From: an uncultured Prevotella sp.
Lineage (GTDB): Bacteria; Bacteroidota; Bacteroidia; Bacteroidales; Bacteroidaceae
DNA length: 52,537 bases
Direction of reading: 5' to 3'
NCBI GenBank assembly: GCA_900314995.1
Contig: OMXK01000045.1
Location: 1-52,537 of the forward strand
The notes under the pieces are model-generated. The model was not told the origin of the DNA. It saw only the letters and a program-made list of their open reading frames with translations, and ran no database searches. The translations under genes and the position numbers were made by a program. Every line of letters begins with the position of its first letter. Positions within the stretch are counted from its first letter, which is position 1. This document shows positions 7,912-16,763 of the stretch, one piece after another.

Positions 7912-9363
7912 TTGAGAACTTTTATACGCATTATTCTGCTGTTTATGTTCGTCACGAACACTTCAGCACAGACACCCAAACATGAGATCCGTGCCGTATG
8001 GCTGACAACAATCCAGAATCTGGACTGGCCCCGATCTCACTCCGCCTATCGACAGAAACAGGAACTCATCGACATCCTCAACCAACTGCAACGTGCCAAT
8101 ATAAATACTGTACTCGTACAGGCACGTGTCAGAGCCAGTACCATCTTCCCTTCTACGATGGAGCCCTGGGATATCTGTATGACGGGTACGGCGGGGCAAA
8201 ACCCGGGCTACGATGCCCTGCAGTTCTGCATCGATGAGTGTCATAAGCGCGGGATGGAGTGCCACGCATGGATTGTCACCATCCCCGTAGGGAAATGGCA
8301 TACTGACGGGTGCAAAAAGATACGTGCACGCTATCCAAAGCTTATCAAGAAGGTGGGCGAAGAAGGCTATATGGATCCTGAGCAAGGATTTACCGGTGAC
8401 TATCTGGCCCAGTTCTGCCGCGACGTGACGCGTCGCTACGATGTCGACGGTATCCACCTCGACTATATCCGTTACCCCGAGACGTGGAAGCTGAAAGTCA
8501 GTCGTGCGGAAGGTCGCAGGAACATCACCGACATTGTCCGCAAAATTCACCGCGCAATAAAGGCAGAAAAGCCATGGGTAAAACTCTCTTGTTCACCCGT
8601 AGGAAAGTTCGATGACCTGGCCCGTTACCGCAGTGGCGGATGGAACGCCTATACAGCCGTCTGTCAGGATGCCCAAGGATGGTTGCGCGAAGGCATCATG
8701 GACGCACTGTTCCCTATGATGTATTTCCAGGGGAACAACTTCTACCCCTTCGTGGCAGACTGGAAGCAGCACAGCTATGGCAGGATGGTGGCTCCCGGAC
8801 TGGCTGTCTACATGTTGCATCCCAAGGAGCGCAACTGGGGCCTCGATGTGATTCGCCGTGAGATGAATGTCTTGCGCGAGGAGGGACTTGGCATCACCTT
8901 ATTCCGTTCTAAGTTCTTCACTGACAATACAAAAGGGGTATATACCTTCACGAAAGACTTTAACGCCTCTCCAGCCCTTATCCCACCCATGACGTGGATG
9001 GGTAAACGCGGCCCCCAACCCGTGAAAACCCTCAACGTGAAGCGCGGCATGACGGCCGATATTCTGAACTGGGGCGGTGCAAGAGACAATTCCGGAGCCG
9101 ACTACCTATTATATAATGTCTATGCCTCGGATACCTATCCCGTCGACGTGAACGATGCCCGCAACCTGATCTGTGCCCGATACAGAGGGCAGTCGCTGAA
9201 CGTGCCCCATAAGGGTCGCAGTCTGCACTATGCCGTCACCGTAACGGATCGCTATGGCAACGAGAGTCAGGCTATGCAGAGTCGAGGAAATGATATCCGG
9301 GAGCGCCGTCAGATAGATTTCCGACAGCTAATCATCGGAAAATCGCATCGAAAATACAAATAA
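7912..9363 (+). CDS. Glycoside hydrolase-like protein of the GHL10 (YddW-like) family
   Basis: From the TTG at 7912 the product has about 483 residues with an immediate signal peptide (RTFIRIILLFMFVTNTSA, then Q). Family marks are EIRAVWLTTIQNLDWP at the mature N-terminus, AINTVLVQARVRA-like strand, YDVDGIHLDYIRYPE, and VKLSCSPVGKFDD, which fit the family-10-like TIM barrel (GHL10/DUF187). Some members cut denuded peptidoglycan glycan strands. The C-terminal 110 residues look like a beta-sandwich (fibronectin-like) domain. Exported, probably periplasmic. It is followed by the uxuA promoter, so it is likely a single-gene transcript. Confidence 0.85.
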   Translation: MRTFIRIILLFMFVTNTSAQTPKHEIRAVWLTTIQNLDWPRSHSAYRQKQELIDILNQLQRANINTVLVQARVRASTIFPSTMEPWDICMTGTAGQNPGYDALQFCIDECHKRGMECHAWIVTIPVGKWHTDGCKKIRARYPKLIKKVGEEGYMDPEQGFTGDYLAQFCRDVTRRYDVDGIHLDYIRYPETWKLKVSRAEGRRNITDIVRKIHRAIKAEKPWVKLSCSPVGKFDDLARYRSGGWNAYTAVCQDAQGWLREGIMDALFPMMYFQGNNFYPFVADWKQHSYGRMVAPGLAVYMLHPKERNWGLDVIRREMNVLREEGLGITLFRSKFFTDNTKGVYTFTKDFNASPALIPPMTWMGKRGPQPVKTLNVKRGMTADILNWGGARDNSGADYLLYNVYASDTYPVDVNDARNLICARYRGQSLNVPHKGRSLHYAVTVTDRYGNESQAMQSRGNDIRERRQIDFRQLIIGKSHRKYK

Positions 9364-9409
9364 GCAAATATTTGAGTGAAAAAAGCAAGTTCGTTTGCAA
9401 AATATTCAC

Positions 9410-9417
9410 TACTTTTG
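9410..9417 (+). promoter_or_regulatory. -7 box upstream of uxuA
   Basis: TACTTTTG matches TAnnTTTG and lies 31 bases before the ATG at 9449. A TTTG at 9394-9397 is only 12 bp away, so no convincing -33 partner is seen, which could mean activator dependence. Confidence 0.55.
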
Positions 9418-9448
9418 CACCATCAATCTAACAATTAACAAACTGTAT

Positions 9449-10702
9449 ATGGAAAGAACATGGAGATGGTTTGGCAAGAAAGACAAGATAACACTTGCCC
9501 AACTAAAACAAATCGGTGTTGAGGGTATCGTTACAGCCCTGCACGACGTGCCTCTGGGAGAGGTCTGGACCCGTGAGAAAATCCGCGATCTGCGTGAGTA
9601 CATTGAGAGCTACGGCATGCGCTGGAGCGTCGTTGAGTCGCTGCCTGTAGTAGAGACCATCAAATACGGCGGTCCTGACAGAGACCACCAGATCGAGGTC
9701 TATAAGGAGAGCCTGCGTAACCTCTCGGCAGAAGGCATCCACTGCATCTGCTACAACTTCATGCCTGTACTCGACTGGGCGCGTACAGATCTGTTCCACG
9801 ACAATCCAAACGGTGCCACGAACCTGTACTTCAACTATGCCGAGTTTGCCTACTTCGACATCTATATCCTAAAGCGCGAAGGTGCCCGTGAGGAATGGGC
9901 CAAGTTCAAGTTCCCAGAGGGATGGGGCGAAGGTCGTAACGTACTGGCAGAGTGCGACGAACTGGCAAAGACGATGACACCCGAGAAGGATCATCAGCTC
10001 GTAGAGACGATCATCATCAAGACTCAGGGGTTCGTGTCAGGTAATTTCAGCGAAGACGACGAGGCTCCTATCCAGAAGTTCCGTGACTTCCTCGACCTAT
10101 ACAAAGGTATCGACAAGGCTCAGCTCCGTGCTAATATGAAATACTTCCTCGAGGCCATTATGCCTACCTGTGAGGAATATGGCATGAACATGTGCGTACA
10201 CCCCGACGATCCCCCTATCGAGATTCTGGGTCTGCCTCGTATCGTACGTACCGAGGAGGATATCCAGTGGTTCCTTGATGCCGTACCCAACAAGCACAAT
10301 GGTCTGACCTTCTGTGCAGGCAGTCTCTCTGCAGGTGCATATAATAATGTGGTAGAGTTGGCAAAGAAGTTTGCCTCGCGAACCCATTTCGTTCACCTGC
10401 GTTCATGTCACATCTTCCCCAACGGTGACTTCACGGAGGCTTCTCACCTCGGCGGACGTGCGGATCTCATCGAGCTCTGCCGCATCTTCGAGCAGGAGAA
10501 TCCCCAGTTGCCGATGCGTGTGGATCACGGCATGACCTTCACCGATGTGCCCGGTGGCATCATGGACGAATCATCCCACGGACACAATGCAGGCTATACG
10601 CTCTTAGGCCGTATGTTCGCCCTCGGACAGGTACAGGGCATCCTTGCCACCGTCGATCGCGAATTAGGCATTAAATACAAACAACCAGGATTCTTTGATT
10701 AA
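9449..10702 (+). CDS. uxuA: Mannonate dehydratase
   Basis: UxuA dehydrates D-mannonate to 2-keto-3-deoxygluconate in glucuronate breakdown. The product is 417 residues from the ATG at 9449, which is favoured because MERTWRWFGKKD is the usual family start and because the -7 box at 9410-9417 excludes the earlier frame opening. Family segments include TALHDVPLGEVWTREKI, MNMCVHPDDPP (metal-site region) and RVDHGMTFTDVPGG. A reductase gene of the same pathway follows after 13 bases, so the two form an operon. Confidence 0.93.
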   Translation: MERTWRWFGKKDKITLAQLKQIGVEGIVTALHDVPLGEVWTREKIRDLREYIESYGMRWSVVESLPVVETIKYGGPDRDHQIEVYKESLRNLSAEGIHCICYNFMPVLDWARTDLFHDNPNGATNLYFNYAEFAYFDIYILKREGAREEWAKFKFPEGWGEGRNVLAECDELAKTMTPEKDHQLVETIIIKTQGFVSGNFSEDDEAPIQKFRDFLDLYKGIDKAQLRANMKYFLEAIMPTCEEYGMNMCVHPDDPPIEILGLPRIVRTEEDIQWFLDAVPNKHNGLTFCAGSLSAGAYNNVVELAKKFASRTHFVHLRSCHIFPNGDFTEASHLGGRADLIELCRIFEQENPQLPMRVDHGMTFTDVPGGIMDESSHGHNAGYTLLGRMFALGQVQGILATVDRELGIKYKQPGFFD

Positions 10703-10715
10703 GTAAAATGGAATT

Positions 10716-12302
10716 ATGAAACTGAATGATATTTTATCGGGCAATTTTAATGCCGCAGAGTGGGAAGCCAAAGGATATGAACTTCCCAAGTTTGACATCA
10801 AGGCCTTGCGCGAAAAGACAGCCAAGGAACCCACATGGGTACACTTCGGAGGCGGTAACATCTTCCGCGCCTTCCCCGCTGCCATCTTGAACGACGCCTT
10901 GAACACCGGCAAATATGATCGTGGCGTCATCGTAGCCGAGACCTTCGACTTCGAGGTAGTCGACAAGGCCTATACACCTTATAATAATCTCTCGCTGCTG
11001 GTATCACTCCAGTCGACAGGTACCATCGAGAAGAAGGTCATCGCCAGTGTGACTGAGGCTCTGAAGGCTGATCCACAGTTCGAAGACTGGAACCGCCTCG
11101 TGGAAATCTTCAAGAATCCCTCGCTGCAGATGATCTCGTTTACCATCACCGAGAAAGGCTATAGCTATAACGAGGCAGACCTGGCACGCGGTCTGAAACC
11201 CGTCTTCGCCATGGGTAAGGTTTGTGCCCTGCTCCTTGAGCGCTTCAACGCCGGACAGCTGCCATTGACCGTTCAAAGTATGGACAACTGCTCGCATAAT
11301 GGCGACAAGGTAAAGGCAGGTGTCTTCGCCTATGCAGAGCGCTGGGTGAAAGACGGATTGGTGCCAGAGACATTCCTTGCCTATCTGAAGGACGAGAAGA
11401 AGATTACCTTCCCCTGGTCGATGATCGACAAGATTACCCCGCGTCCGCACGAGAAAGTGAAGGAGATGCTGGCTGCCGACGGCTTCGAGGACAATGACTA
11501 TATCGAGACTGAGAAGCACACCTTCACGGCTCCCTTCGTGAATGCTGAGGAAGTACAATATCTCGTCATCGAGGATAACTATACCAACGGACGTCCCCCA
11601 CTCGACCTTGGCGGTGCCCTCTATACCACCCGCGAGACAGTAGACAAAGTAGAGACGATGAAGGTGACCACTTGTCTGAATCCGCTTCATACCGCTATGA
11701 GTATCTATGGCTGTCTGCTGGGCTATACGCTCATTAGTGCAGAAATGGCTGATGAGGATCTGCGTCCTTTCATCCAGAAGATCGGCTATATTGAGGCGAT
11801 GCCAGTGGTAACGGATCCCGGTGTGCTGAATCCCTATGAGTTCATCGGTGCCGTGATCAATCGTCGTCTGCCGAACCCGTTCATGCCTGATGCCCCGCAG
11901 CGTATTGCCTGCGACACCTCACAGAAGCTCCCCATCCGTTTCGGTGAGACGCTGAAGAAGTATATTGCCCGCGGACTTGACATGTCGAACCTCGTACTGA
12001 TCCCTCTCACGCTGGCAGGCTATGCCCGTTATCTGAAGGGTATCAAGGACGACGGCACACCATTTGAGCCATCACCCGACCCCATGCTTGCAGAACTGCA
12101 GGCTATCGTGGCTCCGCTGGAGATTGGCAAGGCAGATCAGGACTGGAGTCCGCTGAAGCAACTGTACTCACGTAAGGACGTCTTTGGTCTCGACCTTTAC
12201 AAGGCAGGTCTTGGCGAACAGATCGAGGGTTACGTGAAGGAACTCTATGCAGGCCCTGGTGCCGTTCGCAAGACGCTCCACAAATACGTGTCAGCAAGAT
12301 AA
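10716..12302 (+). CDS. uxuB: Mannitol dehydrogenase-family oxidoreductase, probable fructuronate reductase
   Basis: This 528-residue protein belongs to the polyol-specific long-chain dehydrogenases. Near the N-terminus FGGGNIFRAF is the nucleotide-binding loop, and the catalytic region reads ETMKVTTCLNPLHTA, with Lys316, Asn322 and His325. The spacing from Lys to Asn is one residue longer than in E. coli UxuB. Position directly after uxuA suggests it reduces D-fructuronate to D-mannonate with NADH, one step before UxuA. The substrate is inferred from context; mannitol or another polyol acid cannot be excluded. A strong terminator follows at 12317-12350. Confidence 0.8.
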   Translation: MKLNDILSGNFNAAEWEAKGYELPKFDIKALREKTAKEPTWVHFGGGNIFRAFPAAILNDALNTGKYDRGVIVAETFDFEVVDKAYTPYNNLSLLVSLQSTGTIEKKVIASVTEALKADPQFEDWNRLVEIFKNPSLQMISFTITEKGYSYNEADLARGLKPVFAMGKVCALLLERFNAGQLPLTVQSMDNCSHNGDKVKAGVFAYAERWVKDGLVPETFLAYLKDEKKITFPWSMIDKITPRPHEKVKEMLAADGFEDNDYIETEKHTFTAPFVNAEEVQYLVIEDNYTNGRPPLDLGGALYTTRETVDKVETMKVTTCLNPLHTAMSIYGCLLGYTLISAEMADEDLRPFIQKIGYIEAMPVVTDPGVLNPYEFIGAVINRRLPNPFMPDAPQRIACDTSQKLPIRFGETLKKYIARGLDMSNLVLIPLTLAGYARYLKGIKDDGTPFEPSPDPMLAELQAIVAPLEIGKADQDWSPLKQLYSRKDVFGLDLYKAGLGEQIEGYVKELYAGPGAVRKTLHKYVSAR

Positions 12303-12316
12303 ACCACACCCGATAA

Positions 12317-12350
12317 TTTCCCCCTGCTGCGGCGGGGGGATTTTTTGTTT
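12317..12350 (+). terminator. Rho-independent terminator after uxuA-uxuB
   Basis: A C5/G5 stem (CCCCC at 12320-12324 with GGGGG ending at 12339) is closed by A/T pairs and followed by a run of six T. It ends the uxuA-uxuB transcript 15 bases after the stop codon. Confidence 0.85.
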
Positions 12351-12415
12351 TTGGTATCCACAAGAATCTTTCGCAAAGGTTTTCGTGGATTTTTAACGTT
12401 ATATGTATTAAAAGA

Positions 12416-12447
12416 TTTGGAAGTTTCGGGAAATTTCCCTATCTTTG
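12416..12447 (+). promoter_or_regulatory. Promoter of uxaB
   Basis: TTTG (12416-12419) and TATCTTTG (12440-12447) with a 20-bp spacer, the consensus Bacteroidetes arrangement. The predicted start is about 33 bases before the ATG at 12487, so uxaB is transcribed separately from uxuA-uxuB. Confidence 0.75.
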
Positions 12448-12486
12448 CAGCCAATAAGTACTGAACAATTAAAACAATATTTAAAA

Positions 12487-13916
12487 ATGAAACCACTAAA
12501 CAAACAGTTTGCTCCTAAGAGCGTGATGCCTGAAAAGGTGATTCAGTTCGGTGAAGGTAACTTCCTCCGTGCATTTGTAGATTGGATATGGACCAGAAGA
12601 CAGACTTCAACGGAAGCGTTGTTGTTGTACAGCCTATTGAGAAAGGTATGGTAGACTGGCTCAATGCCCAGGACTGTCTGTATCACGTGAACCTGCAAGG
12701 TCGTGAGAACGGCAAGCCCGTCAACACGCTGGAGCGCATCGACGTCATCAGCCGCGCACTGAACCCCTATACTCAGAACGCTGCTTTCATGGCACTGGCC
12801 GATCAGCCCGAGATTCGTTTCGTCATCTCTAACACGACAGAGGCCGGTATCGCCTTCGACCCCACTTGCAAACTTGAGGACGCTCCCGCTTCATCATATC
12901 CCGGTAAACTCGTGCAGCTGCTCTATCGTCGTTATCAGACGTTCAACGGCGACCCCTCAAAGGGTCTGATCATCTTCCCCTGCGAACTTATCTTCCTGAA
13001 TGGCCACGTGCTGAAGGACTGCATCTATAAGTATATCGAACTCTGGAACCTCGGCGCCGACTTCAAGAAATGGTTCGAAGAGGCATGCGGCGTGTATGCC
13101 ACACTCGTGGACCGTATCGTACCGGGCTTCCCCCGCAAGGAGATTGCTGAGATTCAGGAGAAGATCTCATATCGCGACAACCTCGTGGTACAGGCCGAGA
13201 CCTTCCACCTCTGGGTGATTGAGGCTCCAAAGGAAGTAGCCAAGGAGTTCCCCGCAGACAAGGCTGGACTGCACGTGCTGTTTGTGCCTTCAGAGGAGCC
13301 TTACCACAAGCGTAAGGTGACCTTGCTGAACGGCCCGCACACCGTACTCTCACCTGTGGCTTTCCTGAGTGGTGTGAACATCGTGCGCGATGCCTGCAAC
13401 CACCCCGTCATCTCACAGTATATCCACAAGGTACAGTTTGACGAGCTGATGCAGACGCTCGACCTGCCGATGGAGGAGCTGGAGAAGTTTGCCGGCGACG
13501 TGCTCGAGCGCTTCGACAACCCATATGTAGACCATCAGGTTACGAGCATCATGCTGAACTCATTTCCGAAGTTCCAGGCTCGCGACCTGCCCGGTGTGAA
13601 GACCTATCTGGAGCGCAAGGGCGAGTTGCCTAAGGGACTCGTATTCGGACTGGCAGCCATCATCACCTACTATAAGGGTGGCAAGCGTGAGGACGGTGTG
13701 GAAATCGTGCCCAACGACGACCAGAAGATCATGGATCTGCTGAAGGATCTGTGGGCTACTGGCGACACCAAGAAGGTGGCCGACGGCGTGCTCGGTGCTG
13801 AGTTCATCTGGCAGGAGGACCTGAACAAGATTCCTGGTCTGAACAACATGGTGAAGCAGGATCTCGACCTCATCCAGAGCGTAGGCATGCTCGAGGCTGT
13901 TAAATCAATATTATAA
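12487..13916 (+). pseudogene. uxaB: Tagaturonate reductase gene with a frameshift near codon 35
   Basis: UxaB reduces D-tagaturonate to D-altronate in galacturonate breakdown. The first 35 codons give [13 protein letters not shown]...[14 protein letters not shown], including the nucleotide-binding loop; the rest, from [20 protein letters not shown], continues in another frame to 13916 with the catalytic KVTLLNGPHT segment intact. Compared with my recollection of E. coli UxaB, which has about three more residues between FVDW and the next conserved block, this looks like loss of about 10 bases around 12585-12590. An internal ATG at 12588 could still start the second part, but without the cofactor loop. 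Uncertain whether mutation or sequence error; uvrA follows 3 bases after the stop. Confidence 0.85.
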
Positions 13917-13919
13917 GCA

Positions 13920-16739
13920 TTGAACGATTCGATAGAGATTAAGGGGGCGCGCGTCAATAACCTTAAGAGTATAGACGTCAAGATTCCACGGAACACATTT
14001 ACAGTTATTGCCGGAGTCAGTGGCTCCGGCAAATCTTCTTTAGCTTTCGACACACTCTATGCCGAAGGCCAACGCCGTTATGTAGAAAGTCTCTCGAGCT
14101 ATGCCCGCCAGTTCCTGGGTAGGATGAATAAGCCAGAGTGTGACTTTATCCGAGGTATTCCTCCCGCAATCGCTATCGAACAAAAGGTAATCTCCCGCAA
14201 TCCCCGTTCTACGGTTGGCACTTCGACGGAGATTTACGAATATCTACGACTGCTCTATGCCCGCATCGGCAGAACGTATTCACCCATCAGCGGTGAAGAG
14301 GTAAAGAAGCACTCTACTGAGGACGTGGTGCAGAAGGTGATGGAATTCTCGAAGGGAACGCGGTTCGTCATCATGGCTCCCATCCATCTGGCTGAGGGAC
14401 GTACGCTTGAGCAGCAACTGAAGATGTACGTGCAGCAAGGCTATGTGAGGTTATTTGCCAATTCCGATTTTATCAGAATCGACGACTATCTGGAGCAACT
14501 TGCCAATGGACAAATCCCCTCTCCCTTTGGAGGTGGACAGGGGGACGCTTTCCTTGTCATCGACCGTCTGTCGGTAGACGACTCGAAGGACGCGATCGCC
14601 CGTCTGGTGGATTCTGCTGAGACAGCCTTCTTCGAGGGGCGTGGAGAATTGCGCCTGTTGTTCCCGCCAACTATCTTCTACGATTTCTCGATGCACTTCG
14701 AGGCCGACGGGATGACGTTTGAAGAACCCAGCGACCAGATGTTCTCCTTCAATTCTCCCGCTGGAGCCTGTCCAGAATGTCAGGGCTTCGGCCGAATCAT
14801 CGGCATCGACGAGAAACTGGTAATCCCCAATACGACGCTCTCCGTCTACGATGGCTGTGTCGTCTGCTGGCACGGGGAAAAGATGAAGGAATGGCAGCAA
14901 TGGTTCATCCGTCACGCAGCTAACGACGACTTCCCCATCTTCGAACCCTATATGAATCTTACCCAGCGTCAGAAAGACTGGCTTTGGCACGGGCTGCCTT
15001 CGGATAAAGGTGCGAAGGAGAAACCGTGCATCGATCAGTTCTTCCAGATGCTGAAGGAGAATCAGTATAAGATCCAGTATCGTGTGATGCTGGCGCGCTA
15101 TAGAGGTAAGACGAACTGTCCGAAATGTCACGGTACCCGTCTGAAGCCAGAAGCCGAGTATGTGAAGATCGGAGGGAGGAGTATTACGGACCTGGTTCAG
15201 ATGCCAGTCATAAGACTCAAGGAATGGTTCGACAAACTGGAACTCAACGCGCACGATATGGAGGTAGGCAAGCGACTGCTCACAGAAATCACGAGCCGTC
15301 TGCAGTTCCTCCTGGATGTAGGATTGGGCTATCTGACACTCAACCGTCTTTCCAATTCCCTCTCTGGCGGTGAGAGCCAGCGCATCAATCTCTGCACCAG
15401 TCTTGGAAGCAGTCTCGTAGGATCGCTCTATATCCTCGATGAACCAAGTATCGGCCTCCATTCACGCGATACCCAGCGACTGATCCATGTGCTGAAGGAA
15501 CTCCAGTCATTAGGCAATACCGTTGTCGTGGTGGAACATGATGAGGATATCATGCGTGCTGCCGACCATCTGATAGATGTCGGACCAGATGCAGGCCGTC
15601 TTGGAGGCGAGATAGTCTTCGATGGTGATGCGAAAGACATCACAAAGCAATCGCTGAAGAAATATCCCAATAGCTATACGGTGAAATACCTGCTGCACGA
15701 GGAAGAGATCCCCGTGCCGAAGAGTCGCCGTTCCTGGAACCGTCATATCGACATTCAAGGTGCCCGCATGAATAATCTCAGAGGCATCGATGTCAAGATA
15801 CCGCTCAACGCAATGACGGTCGTTACGGGCGTTTCCGGCTCGGGTAAGTCGAGTCTGATCAAGGGAATCCTCTACCCAGCGCTGAAGCGCCGGCTTGGTG
15901 AAGTGTGTGATCCTCCCGGCGAGTATCTGGGACTCGAGGGCGACATCGACGCCATCAAGCACGTAGAGTTCGTAGACCAGAACCCCATCGGCAAATCCAC
16001 ACGTTCTAATCCCGCCACCTACGTCAAGGCCTACGATGCCATCCGCGAACTGTATGCCGATCAGCCCTTGGCACAGCAGATGGGTTTCTCGTCGCAGTAT
16101 TTCTCCTTCAATGCCGAGGGCGGACGCTGCGAAGAGTGTAAGGGTGCCGGTGTGATCACCGTCGAGATGCAGTTTATGGCTGATCTGGTACTCGAGTGTG
16201 AGGCCTGTCACGGACACCGTTTCAAACACGATATCCTCGACGTGAAATATAATGGCAAGAACATCGATGATGTGCTGAACATGACAATCTCCGAAGCCAT
16301 ACAGTTCTTCGAAGGCAACGCCACCATCGTGAAGCGCCTGAAGACACTCGAGGACGTTGGACTGGGCTACATCAAACTCGGCCAGAACTCATCTACCCTC
16401 TCTGGTGGTGAGAACCAACGCGTAAAACTCGCCTACTTCATCGGACAAGAGAAGCAGGATCCCACCCTCTTCATCTTCGACGAGCCGACGACGGGACTCC
16501 ACTTCCACGATATCCACAAACTGCTTGAGGCCTTCGATGCTCTCATCGCACGAGGGCACAGCATCCTCATCATTGAGCACAACATGGAGGTCATCAAGTG
16601 TGCCGACTATGTAATTGACCTGGGGCCTGACGGTGGCGATAAAGGCGGAAACCTCGTCATCGCCGGAACGCCTGAAGAAGTAGCCCGCTGCAAGGAGAGT
16701 CTCACGGGGCAATACCTGAAAGATAAACTAGAAACATAA
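13920..16739 (+). CDS. uvrA: Excinuclease ABC subunit A
   Basis: UvrA recognises bulky DNA lesions and loads UvrB in nucleotide excision repair. The 939-residue product has two ABC ATPase modules: Walker A GVSGSGKSSL at residues 32-41 and GVSGSGKSSLIKG near 640, with LSGGESQRI and LSGGENQRV signatures. Zinc-binding cysteines are seen in CPECQGFG, CPKCHGTR and the complete CEECKGAG...CEACHGHR module. The usual first CxxC pair before ACPECQGFG is absent. The best start is TTG at 13920, three bases after the uxaB stop, so it may depend on that promoter. DUF5686, addA and addB follow closely. Confidence 0.95.
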   Translation: MNDSIEIKGARVNNLKSIDVKIPRNTFTVIAGVSGSGKSSLAFDTLYAEGQRRYVESLSSYARQFLGRMNKPECDFIRGIPPAIAIEQKVISRNPRSTVGTSTEIYEYLRLLYARIGRTYSPISGEEVKKHSTEDVVQKVMEFSKGTRFVIMAPIHLAEGRTLEQQLKMYVQQGYVRLFANSDFIRIDDYLEQLANGQIPSPFGGGQGDAFLVIDRLSVDDSKDAIARLVDSAETAFFEGRGELRLLFPPTIFYDFSMHFEADGMTFEEPSDQMFSFNSPAGACPECQGFGRIIGIDEKLVIPNTTLSVYDGCVVCWHGEKMKEWQQWFIRHAANDDFPIFEPYMNLTQRQKDWLWHGLPSDKGAKEKPCIDQFFQMLKENQYKIQYRVMLARYRGKTNCPKCHGTRLKPEAEYVKIGGRSITDLVQMPVIRLKEWFDKLELNAHDMEVGKRLLTEITSRLQFLLDVGLGYLTLNRLSNSLSGGESQRINLCTSLGSSLVGSLYILDEPSIGLHSRDTQRLIHVLKELQSLGNTVVVVEHDEDIMRAADHLIDVGPDAGRLGGEIVFDGDAKDITKQSLKKYPNSYTVKYLLHEEEIPVPKSRRSWNRHIDIQGARMNNLRGIDVKIPLNAMTVVTGVSGSGKSSLIKGILYPALKRRLGEVCDPPGEYLGLEGDIDAIKHVEFVDQNPIGKSTRSNPATYVKAYDAIRELYADQPLAQQMGFSSQYFSFNAEGGRCEECKGAGVITVEMQFMADLVLECEACHGHRFKHDILDVKYNGKNIDDVLNMTISEAIQFFEGNATIVKRLKTLEDVGLGYIKLGQNSSTLSGGENQRVKLAYFIGQEKQDPTLFIFDEPTTGLHFHDIHKLLEAFDALIARGHSILIIEHNMEVIKCADYVIDLGPDGGDKGGNLVIAGTPEEVARCKESLTGQYLKDKLET

Positions 16740-16763
16740 AAACAGCAAATAAAGACCAACAAT

